Shown here: in pieces, positions 1-5,520 of the stretch
Numbering within the stretch: the stretch's first letter is position 1
Layout of the letters: each line of letters begins with the position of its first letter
DNA from: Halieaceae bacterium
Lineage (GTDB): Bacteria > Pseudomonadota > Gammaproteobacteria > Pseudomonadales > Halieaceae
Reading direction: 5' to 3'
DNA length: 5,520 nt
Assembly (NCBI GenBank): GCA_018666055.1
Contig: JABJAS010000001.1
Span: 1 to 5,520, forward strand
The notes under the pieces: model-generated
What the model was told of the DNA's origin: nothing
The model's input: the letters and a program-made list of their open reading frames with translations, nothing else
Database searches by the model: none
Program-made: the position numbers and the translations under genes

Positions 1-2712
1 GCCGATTTGTTTAAGGACATTCCTGAAGCGCTTGAGAATACGGTTGAAATTGCCCGTCGTTGCTCCGTTACTCTGAGCCTCGGCGAACCTTTCTTACCCA
101 ATTACCCTGTGCCGGAAGGTGAAGGGATTGAGCAGTTTCTGAGTCGTTTGTCTTTTGAGGGGCTGGGTGAGCGATTCCCCGGTCAGACGGACCAACAGCT
201 CACTGCTTACCGTGACCGGCTCGACTTCGAGCTTGAAACCATCAACCAAATGGGTTTTCCCGGCTATTTCTTGGTGGTGATGGATTTTATCCAGTGGGCA
301 AAAAAGAACGACATTCCCGTTGGTCCTGGGCGCGGTTCGGGTGCGGGATCCCTCGTGGCTTATGTCCTAGGTATTACAGATCTTGATCCGATCGCCTATG
401 ACCTACTGTTTGAGCGTTTTCTGAATCCAGATCGGGTGTCCATGCCGGATTTTGATGTGGATTTTTGCATGGAGCGACGAGATGAGGTGATTGATTACGT
501 CGCTGAAACCTATGGGCGGCAATCCGTCTCGCAAATCATTACCTTCGGTACGATGGCGGCCAAAGCGGTCGTTCGGGATGTGGCTAGGGTGCAGGGCAAG
601 CCTTATGGGCTTGCCGATCGGATGTCTAAGCTGATTCCGTTCGAGGTCGGAATGACGCTGGCCAAGGCGCTCGAGCAAGAGGAGCAGTTGGTTCAGCTAC
701 TCGAGGAAGACAGCTCGGCCCAAGAAATATGGGACATGGCAGTTCAGCTCGAGGGTATTACCCGTAATGCAGGCAAGCATGCGGGGGGCGTTGTGATCGC
801 ACCCTCTGAGCTCACCGATTTTTCTCCGATCTATTGCGATGAAGACGGTAGTGGCCTCGTGACGCAGTTCGACAAAAATGATGTAGAAGAGGCTGGGCTG
901 GTGAAGTTCGACTTCTTGGGCCTCAGAACACTCACCATCATTCAGTGGGCCATTCAGATGATTGACGCGCGCGCTGAAAAACCCCTAGTGATCGAAACTA
1001 TTCCGCTGGATGATCCCGCCGTATTTAACGTGCTTCAGGCGGGTGATACGACTGCCGTGTTCCAGTTGGAAAGCCGTGGCATGAAGGAATTGATTAAGAA
1101 CCTGAGGCCTGACTGCTTCGAGGACATCATTGCGCTGGTGGCGCTATTTCGTCCGGGCCCTTTGCAATCGGGCATGGTGGAAAACTTTATTAACCGCAAA
1201 CATGGACGTGAGCAAATTGCGTATCCAGATGCTCAGCACCAGCACGAATGGTTGCAACCGATTCTAGAACCCACCTACGGCATTATTCTTTACCAAGAAC
1301 AAGTGATGCAAATTGCACAGGTCCTTGCGGGTTATACCTTGGGCGGTGCCGATTTATTGCGACGTGCAATGGGTAAGAAAAAGCCTGAGGAGATGGCCAA
1401 GCAGCGAAGCGTTTTTGAAGAAGGCGCAGCGGAGCAAGGAATCGATCCCACGCTGGCGATCAAAATCTTTGACTTGGTCGAAAAGTTTGCAGGATATGGC
1501 TTCAATAAATCGCACTCTGCCGCGTACGCATTGGTTTCTTATCAGACCGCTTGGTTAAAGACGCATCACCCGGCAGAGTTCATGGCCGCCGTTATGAGCT
1601 CCGATATCGACAACACCGATAAGCTGCTGACGTTTCGAGATGAAGCGCGGCGAATGGGTGTGCAGGTGCTTCCGCCCTCTATTCAGGAGGGGCAATACGC
1701 CTTTTCTGTGAACGACGAGAAGCAGATCCGCTACGGTTTAGCGGCGATTAAGGGGCTAGGTGAGGGCCCAATTTCTAACCTACTCACTGCGCGACAAGAA
1801 GGCCCTTTTCAGAGCTTGTTCGACCTGTGTGCTCGTACTGATCCCCGCAAGGTCAATCGACGGGCATTAGAAGCATTGATTAAGAGCGGCGCCATGGACG
1901 AACTGGGTGTTGAGCGTTGGACGCTATTGGCGGCGCTTGATGATGCGATCCGCGCAGCGGAGCAGGTCGCCAGCAATACTGCAGCGGGCATGCAGGATTT
2001 ATTTGGCGAAGTGATCGCTTCAGGTGAGACCACAGAAGATCCCTATCAAGAGCATCGAGGCGCGCGAGCGTGGTCTTTGATCGAACTCCTGAATGCAGAG
2101 AAGGAAAGTCTCGGCAGCTTCTTAAGTGGCCATCCTATCGAGGCTTGCGAGCAAGAAGTCAGAAAGTTTGCACCCCGGCGGATTCGAGAATTACAGGCCA
2201 ATGGTCAGGCGGTGGTCGCAGGATTGATTATGGATATCAGAACGATCAAAACACAGCGGGGTCCAATGGCTGTCCTCACCCTAGACGATGGCTCTGGCCA
2301 GATGGAAGCGACGGTGTATAACGATGTGTTTAATGAATACCGTGAATTGCTCCAGAAAGATCAGATCGTGCTGTTAGAGGGCCGCTTGCAAGTCGATGAT
2401 TTCAATGGCGGTTTAGCGATGCGAACCAAAGCGGTACGCTCGTTAGAGCAAGCCCGAGAAGCAAGGGTGTCACAGCTCAAGTTGCGGGTGCCGAGCTATC
2501 GGGTCGACGAGACGTTCAATACCTTGCTGGCCGACACTTTGCGAACCGCGGTGGGGGGGCAGTGCCCTGTCGTGATGGAGTATGTGCAGGCGAAGGGCTC
2601 GGTTGCGGTCCGCCTAGGCGGTGCGTGGCAGGTGCATCCTAATGATGCGTTATTGGATGAATTGCGTATTGCGGTGGGCAATGACGCGGTCGACTGGGTC
2701 TATGAAGGTTAG
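1..2712 (+). CDS. dnaE: DNA polymerase III subunit alpha (DnaE1 type), 5'-truncated by window edge
   Basis: This is the replicative polymerase subunit that extends DNA in the Pol III holoenzyme. The reading frame is open from base 1, and 903 codons precede the TAG. By comparison with the 1160-residue E. coli protein, about 250 N-terminal residues (most of the PHP domain) lie outside the window, so the real start is not visible. Numbering from base 1, the palm carries PGRGSGAG at about 109-116, the PDFDVDF metal site with Asp152 and Asp154 (equivalent to E. coli D401/D403), and the third catalytic Asp at about 304 in KFDFLGL. The fingers hold YGFNKSHSAAYALVSYQT from about 499. A helix-hairpin-helix region with IKGLGEGPI follows, then a candidate clamp-binding element around QDLF (665-668), an OB fold from about 735 to 820, and a C-terminal tau-binding region. 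No internal stop or frameshift is seen. Its last codons overlap the start of the Nudix gene. Identification is very secure. Confidence 0.98.
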   Translation, partial: ADLFKDIPEALENTVEIARRCSVTLSLGEPFLPNYPVPEGEGIEQFLSRLSFEGLGERFPGQTDQQLTAYRDRLDFELETINQMGFPGYFLVVMDFIQWAKKNDIPVGPGRGSGAGSLVAYVLGITDLDPIAYDLLFERFLNPDRVSMPDFDVDFCMERRDEVIDYVAETYGRQSVSQIITFGTMAAKAVVRDVARVQGKPYGLADRMSKLIPFEVGMTLAKALEQEEQLVQLLEEDSSAQEIWDMAVQLEGITRNAGKHAGGVVIAPSELTDFSPIYCDEDGSGLVTQFDKNDVEEAGLVKFDFLGLRTLTIIQWAIQMIDARAEKPLVIETIPLDDPAVFNVLQAGDTTAVFQLESRGMKELIKNLRPDCFEDIIALVALFRPGPLQSGMVENFINRKHGREQIAYPDAQHQHEWLQPILEPTYGIILYQEQVMQIAQVLAGYTLGGADLLRRAMGKKKPEEMAKQRSVFEEGAAEQGIDPTLAIKIFDLVEKFAGYGFNKSHSAAYALVSYQTAWLKTHHPAEFMAAVMSSDIDNTDKLLTFRDEARRMGVQVLPPSIQEGQYAFSVNDEKQIRYGLAAIKGLGEGPISNLLTARQEGPFQSLFDLCARTDPRKVNRRALEALIKSGAMDELGVERWTLLAALDDAIRAAEQVASNTAAGMQDLFGEVIASGETTEDPYQEHRGARAWSLIELLNAEKESLGSFLSGHPIEACEQEVRKFAPRRIRELQANGQAVVAGLIMDIRTIKTQRGPMAVLTLDDGSGQMEATVYNDVFNEYRELLQKDQIVLLEGRLQVDDFNGGLAMRTKAVRSLEQAREARVSQLKLRVPSYRVDETFNTLLADTLRTAVGGQCPVVMEYVQAKGSVAVRLGGAWQVHPNDALLDELRIAVGNDAVDWVYEG

Positions 2713-3190
2713 TGCGTTACTGGGCACCATCCTATTGATGTGGGGTTGTGGCGAGACGGCTCCACCGTGCCAGACCGCGGTGCAGTCACCCGTTGCGCCG
2801 AGTGCGGGGTGCTTGGTTATCACAGATCGCGGCGTCTTGTTGGTGCGTGACTGGACTGGATCAGTGGCGTTACCGGGAGGCAGTGTGCGGCCGGGTGAGT
2901 CGGCTCGGTGTGGTGCAGAGCGAGAACTATTTGAAGAAACGGGCTTGGTGGCTTTGGCGGGCCATACGGCGCAAAGGTTCGACAATGGATTTCAGTTGTT
3001 TTGGTGTGAGGTCGCTGCTTCCGCAGAGCCAACCCTTCATAGACCGCTTGAAATCAGACAAATCATTTGGTGGCAGCCGGACGAGGCGCGCTTCATTGAG
3101 TGGCGCTACCCGCGCCAAGGCGATCAGATACGAGCGCTGATTGCAGGGGACCGGATGGCACCGGCATCTTTGGTCGAGTCAGATTGGTAA
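2702..3190 (+). CDS. Nudix hydrolase with a predicted lipoprotein or secretory signal peptide
   Basis: The product is 162 residues. A complete Nudix box (GX5EX7REUXEEXGU) runs from Gly60 to Leu82: Gly60, Glu66, then RELFEETGL at 74-82, including the metal-binding glutamates. Nudix enzymes hydrolyse a nucleoside diphosphate linked to another group; the substrate here cannot be told. The N-terminus has Lys2, a hydrophobic stretch (about 5-15) and Cys16 in LLMWGC, which resembles a lipoprotein signal peptide with an imperfect lipobox (Trp at -2). Gly17 at +2 would not favour inner-membrane retention. I chose ATG 2702 because it is in frame, overlaps the dnaE stop by 11 bp, and gives the signal-like N-terminus. 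No strong Shine-Dalgarno precedes it, so translation may be coupled to dnaE. A later start such as GTG 2780 would give a cytoplasmic protein. The fold assignment is firm; location and substrate are open. Confidence 0.9.
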   Translation: MKVSALLGTILLMWGCGETAPPCQTAVQSPVAPSAGCLVITDRGVLLVRDWTGSVALPGGSVRPGESARCGAERELFEETGLVALAGHTAQRFDNGFQLFWCEVAASAEPTLHRPLEIRQIIWWQPDEARFIEWRYPRQGDQIRALIAGDRMAPASLVESDW

Positions 3191-3211
3191 CGATACAGGT
3201 ATAAGTGGAAT

Positions 3212-3217
3212 GAGGGA
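3212..3217 (+). promoter_or_regulatory. Ribosome binding site of the DUF1244 gene
   Basis: GAGGGA lies 5 nt before ATG 3223, a good Shine-Dalgarno match and the clearest in the window. It supports that start and suggests translation independent of the upstream Nudix gene. A TATAAG hexamer at 3200-3205 in the same 32-bp gap resembles a -10 box, but no convincing -35 sits at the right distance, so I do not call a promoter there. Confidence 0.65.
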
Positions 3218-3222
3218 CCATC

Positions 3223-3516
3223 ATGAGCAATGAGCAAATAGAAGCGGCGGTGTTTCGTCGTCTGTTATCCCATCTCGACGATCGCAAGGACGTTCAAAAT
3301 ATTGATTTGATGAATTTGTCCGGATTTTGTCGGAACTGCCTTTCTAAGTGGTACGCGCAGGCTGCTGAAGAACAGGGGGTGGTGATGGATAAAGAAGCGG
3401 CGCGAGAAATTGTCTACGGCATGCCTTACGCTGAGTGGAAAAGCCGCTATCAAACGGAGGCAACACAGGCGCAGCAGCAAGCTTTTGCAGAGCAGGACGC
3501 GGCTTCAAGAAGCTAG
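3223..3516 (+). CDS. DUF1244 family protein (SMc04008-like), function unknown
   Basis: A 97-residue protein that I recognise as DUF1244 from two hallmark blocks. One is DVQNIDLMNLSGFCRNCLSKWY at 23-44, whose Cys36 and Cys39 form a CxxC pair; the other is EIVYGMPYAEWKSRYQ at about 62-77. The family is small, predicted to be cytosolic and helical, and has no established biochemical role known to me. The CxxC pair could bind metal or be redox-active, but only one such pair exists, so a metal site would need further ligands or dimerisation. The last 20 residues (rich in Gln and Ala) look like a variable tail. There is no signal peptide or membrane segment. It sits 32 bp after the Nudix gene on the same strand, so it may share its transcript. 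Its last 12 bp overlap the 3' end of the opposing amidase gene. Family assignment is strong; function is unknown. Confidence 0.92.
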   Translation: MSNEQIEAAVFRRLLSHLDDRKDVQNIDLMNLSGFCRNCLSKWYAQAAEEQGVVMDKEAAREIVYGMPYAEWKSRYQTEATQAQQQAFAEQDAASRS

Positions 3517-4134
3517 TGCAGCCAACACAGAGGCCAAAGAGACCACATCGGCATATTTGGCATTGAGGTCATAAAGATTGGCCTCGTGTGCCTTGGGGTC
3601 CCGGTCACCACAGGCCTCCCTCGGCACAACGACACGGTAGTTGTTCTGAAGCCCGTCGACAGCGGTGGCTCGAACGCAGCCGCTGGTAGTGAGCCCTGTG
3701 ACGACTACCGAATCGACATTTCGATCCGTCAGCCATTGATCTAGCGCGGTGCCGTGGAAGCTGCTCGCATGACGTTTCTCTAGCTGCAGATCATCGTCCG
3801 TGATGGGCAGCCTCGGATCAAATTTGACCCACTGAGACTCGGGGGTCAGCAGGTTGAGGGCTGGGACGCGCGCTCGAAAAACCGACGCTTCATCATCATT
3901 GCGATAGATGACGGTGGTCAGCACCACAGGTAATTGTGCTTGGTGGAAGGCGTTCATGAGCTGGACGTTAGCGCCGACGACTGATTCTGCGTCTGAGCCC
4001 AATGGACAGGCTGGGTCGGTAAAGCCCACCACAACATCCACCACAATCAAGGCGGGATGGTTGCCCATCCCCCCGTCGACACGCGCCAGCGCTTGTCGAT
4101 TCGCGTCGTTTTCTGTTTGTGTTTCGTCGTCCAT
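3505..4134 (-). CDS. Isochorismatase-superfamily cysteine hydrolase, N-carbamoylsarcosine amidase-like
   Basis: A 209-residue predicted cytosolic enzyme. The superfamily catalytic triad is visible: Asp33 in ALIVVDVVVGF, Lys120 in LQLEKRHASSF, and nucleophile Cys153 in TTSGCVRATAVDG. The segments GFTDPACPLGS, VVPREACGDR and NLYDLNAKYADVV resemble the N-carbamoylsarcosine amidohydrolase subgroup, which cleaves a carbamoyl C-N bond in creatinine breakdown. Related members act on nicotinamide, ureidoacrylate or other amides, so the true substrate is uncertain. It is shorter than the Arthrobacter enzyme, mainly at the C-terminus. ATG 4134 is the first available start; the frame upstream has no start codon before a stop. 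It lacks a clear Shine-Dalgarno. Met23 is a possible alternative, but it follows a G6 run with no spacing. The ~20 residues before the first strand fit this subgroup. It converges with the DUF1244 gene and diverges from the E1 gene; no other creatinine-pathway gene is in view. Confidence 0.88.
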   Translation of the reverse strand: MDDETQTENDANRQALARVDGGMGNHPALIVVDVVVGFTDPACPLGSDAESVVGANVQLMNAFHQAQLPVVLTTVIYRNDDEASVFRARVPALNLLTPESQWVKFDPRLPITDDDLQLEKRHASSFHGTALDQWLTDRNVDSVVVTGLTTSGCVRATAVDGLQNNYRVVVPREACGDRDPKAHEANLYDLNAKYADVVSLASVLAALAS

Positions 4135-4224
4135 CGCCGGTGCGCCAACTTTTTCTTTAGGTACGCGGTATGATGAGGGATCTCAACGAGACGCGCTAGT
4201 GGCCTCAGAGGATTGTGCTCAGAT
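4135..4224. promoter_or_regulatory. Divergent intergenic control region between amidase and E1 genes
   Basis: These 90 bp must contain the 5' signals of both genes unless promoters lie inside coding DNA. For the plus strand, TATGAT at 4169-4174 matches five of six -10 consensus bases, but the sequence 16-18 bp upstream (around CAACTT) is a poor -35. For the minus strand, TTGAGA (plus-strand 4181-4186) resembles a -35, but the hexamer 17 bp on (TACCTA) is a weak -10. I see no PdhR-type operator (AATTGGT-N3-ACCAATT) and no riboswitch-like structure. Only the divergent arrangement is certain; the individual boxes are guesses. Confidence 0.4.
4207..4212 (+). promoter_or_regulatory. Probable ribosome binding site of the E1 gene
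   Basis: AGAGGA lies 12 nt before ATG 4225. The spacing is long, but this is the only purine-rich Shine-Dalgarno match near the start. The in-frame TTG at 4213 abuts it and is too close to be a better start. The first in-frame stop upstream is TGA at 4174-4176, so the start must fall after it. Confidence 0.45.
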
Positions 4225-5520
4225 ATGACGGATCCCATTTCACCTTCAGTTGATGTCAGTGCCTTGATCGACGCGGATTGGCCGGAATGGCGCGCTGCTC
4301 TGGAGGACATTCGCCGCGAATACGGTGATGAGGGGGTAAGAGCGCTGTTGCGGAGGCTGCAGGAGTACAGCATTGATCAAGGTGTGACCCCCGCAGACGC
4401 GCTCCTCAATACCCCCTACACCAACACCCTTTCGCCGCATGAGCAGCCGGCTTATCCAGGTGATTTGGCGTTGGAAAAACGGATTGAAAATATCATTCGT
4501 TGGAATGCCGCGGCAATGATACTCCGGGCCCAAGACGAAGGTGCTGGTTTGGGTGGGCATATCGCAACCTATGCCTCAGCGGCCACCACTTTAGAAACCG
4601 CATTTCACCATGTTTTTTCCGCCGAGGGGCGAGGCGATTTAGTACTGCCGCAACCTCATGCCGCGCCAGGTATTTATGCGCGAGCCTTTCTTGAGGGTCG
4701 TCTCAGCGAGCAACAACTGCGAAATTTCCGTCGTGAGCTGGGAGAAGGGGGTGGGCTATCGTCTTATCCTCATCCCCGCTCCATGCCTGACTTCTGGCAG
4801 GTTCCGAATGCGTCGATGGGGTTGTCGGTGCCGATGTCTATTTACTTGGCTCGGTTTGCCAAGTACCTGCAGCATCGGGGTCTTAAAGCACCGGATGATG
4901 CGCGGATTTGGTGTTTTATTGGCGATGGAGAAGCCGATGAACCAGAAGTGCTCGGTACGATTAATATCGCTGCCCGTGAGCGATTAGATAACTTAGTGCT
5001 GGTGGTCAATTGCAATTTACAGCGACTCGATGGCCCGGTGCGGGGCAATGGAAAAATCATCCAAGAACTGGAGCGGGCATTCCGCGGAGCGGATTGGCAA
5101 GTATTAAAAGTGATTTGGGGGAGTGGTTGGGATGCACTGCTGGCGGCAGATCATGATGGTGTTTTGCGTCACCGTATGGAGGAATGCCTCGACGGAGATT
5201 ATCAGCGCTATTCTATTTTACCCGGAGGAGAGCAACGAGAGCATTGGGTTGATGGCGATCCGCGCTTAGAACAATTAATGAATACCCTCACCGATGCAGA
5301 GGTCGCTCAGATCAAGCGAGGTGGCCAAGATCCTAAAAAATTATATGCCGCCTATCGTCGCGCCTGTGACAGTGAGGACCGGCCCACCGTGCTATTGGTC
5401 AAGACGGTCAAAGGCGATGGCATGGGGTCCGCCCTACAGGGACGCAATACCGCTCATCAAAAGAAAGATTTATCACGAGAGGAGCGGATTGCCTGCGCGC
5501 GTGCTTGGGGGATTCCCCTA
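4225..5520 (+). CDS. Homodimeric-type 2-oxoacid dehydrogenase E1 (AceE family, possibly MdeB-like), 3'-truncated by window edge
   Basis: The frame is open from ATG 4225 to the window end: 432 codons, about half of the usual ~890-residue E1. AceE is the thiamine-diphosphate E1 of the pyruvate dehydrogenase complex, decarboxylating pyruvate and passing the acetyl group to the lipoyl E2. Similarity to E. coli AceE is clear throughout. Conserved landmarks are EQPAYPGDLALEKRI (73-87), IRWNA (91-95), GGHIATYASAA with His112, PHAAPGIYARAFLEGRL with His145, SSYPHP with Tyr181, the thiamine-diphosphate motif GDGEADEPE (233-241) ending at VNCNLQRLDGPV (261-272), GNGKIIQELE, DGDYQ, and His411 in GRNTAHQ, aligned with E. 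coli H407. Several usually invariant blocks differ: QPH for QGH, SMGLSVPM for SMGLGPI, and LQGRNTAH for AEGKNIAH. These changes suggest a paralogue such as the MdeB 2-oxobutyrate-type E1 rather than the main AceE, so I leave the symbol blank. The missing C-terminal half and any neighbouring E2 gene would help decide. Confidence 0.9.
   Translation, partial: MTDPISPSVDVSALIDADWPEWRAALEDIRREYGDEGVRALLRRLQEYSIDQGVTPADALLNTPYTNTLSPHEQPAYPGDLALEKRIENIIRWNAAAMILRAQDEGAGLGGHIATYASAATTLETAFHHVFSAEGRGDLVLPQPHAAPGIYARAFLEGRLSEQQLRNFRRELGEGGGLSSYPHPRSMPDFWQVPNASMGLSVPMSIYLARFAKYLQHRGLKAPDDARIWCFIGDGEADEPEVLGTINIAARERLDNLVLVVNCNLQRLDGPVRGNGKIIQELERAFRGADWQVLKVIWGSGWDALLAADHDGVLRHRMEECLDGDYQRYSILPGGEQREHWVDGDPRLEQLMNTLTDAEVAQIKRGGQDPKKLYAAYRRACDSEDRPTVLLVKTVKGDGMGSALQGRNTAHQKKDLSREERIACARAWGIPL

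Noticed and set aside
403..678. Minus-strand open frame of 91 codons within dnaE
   Set aside because: It lies opposite the catalytic Asp region of dnaE, which fully explains the coding signal, and its translation is not protein-like.
2621..2701. Earlier GTG start for the Nudix gene at 2621
   Set aside because: It would lie 92 bp inside dnaE, has no ribosome binding site, and adds residues without Nudix similarity; ATG 2702 gives a signal-like N-terminus and a short overlap typical of coupled genes.
3093..3287. Minus-strand open frame spanning the Nudix and DUF1244 genes
   Set aside because: It overlaps two well-supported plus-strand genes and shows no recognisable family or start signal.
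3502..3513. Inverted repeat GCTTC-AA-GAAGC as a bidirectional terminator
   Set aside because: The loop is only 2 nt, the stem is short, and no T tract follows on either strand; it also lies within both coding sequences.
4135..4224. PdhR-type operator upstream of the E1 gene
   Set aside because: No match to the AATTGGT-N3-ACCAATT dyad is present in the 90-bp gap.
3908..4228. Plus-strand open frame of 106 codons opposite the amidase gene
   Set aside because: It lies antisense to the conserved amidase N-terminal half, its translation has no recognisable domain, and it has no convincing ribosome binding site.
4500..4987. Two plus-strand open frames (4500-4694 and 4658-4987) inside the E1 gene
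   Set aside because: They are out-of-frame readings of the E1 coding sequence, whose own frame runs unbroken with clear conserved motifs.

Overview
The window looks like chromosomal DNA from a gammaproteobacterium. The basis is a dnaE product that matches the E. coli type of DNA polymerase III alpha (DnaE1) almost block for block, a homodimeric-type pyruvate dehydrogenase E1, and a DUF1244 protein, a family common in proteobacteria. I cannot fix the genus. Base composition and codon use look even across all five genes. I see no insertion sequence, prophage, CRISPR array, tRNA or rRNA.

Layout: (1) 1-2712, +, the C-terminal three quarters of dnaE, cut by the left edge. (2) 2702-3190, +, a small Nudix hydrolase whose ATG lies inside the last codons of dnaE and whose N-terminus looks like a lipoprotein signal peptide. 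(3) 3223-3516, +, a DUF1244 protein with its own good ribosome binding site. (4) 3505-4134, -, an isochorismatase-superfamily cysteine amidohydrolase resembling N-carbamoylsarcosine amidase; it converges on the DUF1244 gene and overlaps its 3' end by 12 bp. (5) 4225-5520, +, the N-terminal half of a homodimeric thiamine-diphosphate 2-oxoacid dehydrogenase E1 (AceE family), cut by the right edge. It runs divergently from the amidase across a 90-bp gap.

The three left-hand plus-strand genes may be co-transcribed: dnaE and the Nudix gene overlap, and 32 bp separate the Nudix and DUF1244 genes. In E. coli and many relatives accA follows dnaE; here it does not. The amidase and E1 genes share one short divergent control region, so they could be co-regulated, but no operator is recognisable.

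No clearly new multi-gene system is visible. The points most worth a second look are the E1, which keeps its core catalytic residues but departs from the usual AceE sequence at several active-site blocks and may be a paralogue acting on a substrate other than pyruvate (MdeB-like), and the apparently exported Nudix protein coupled to dnaE.
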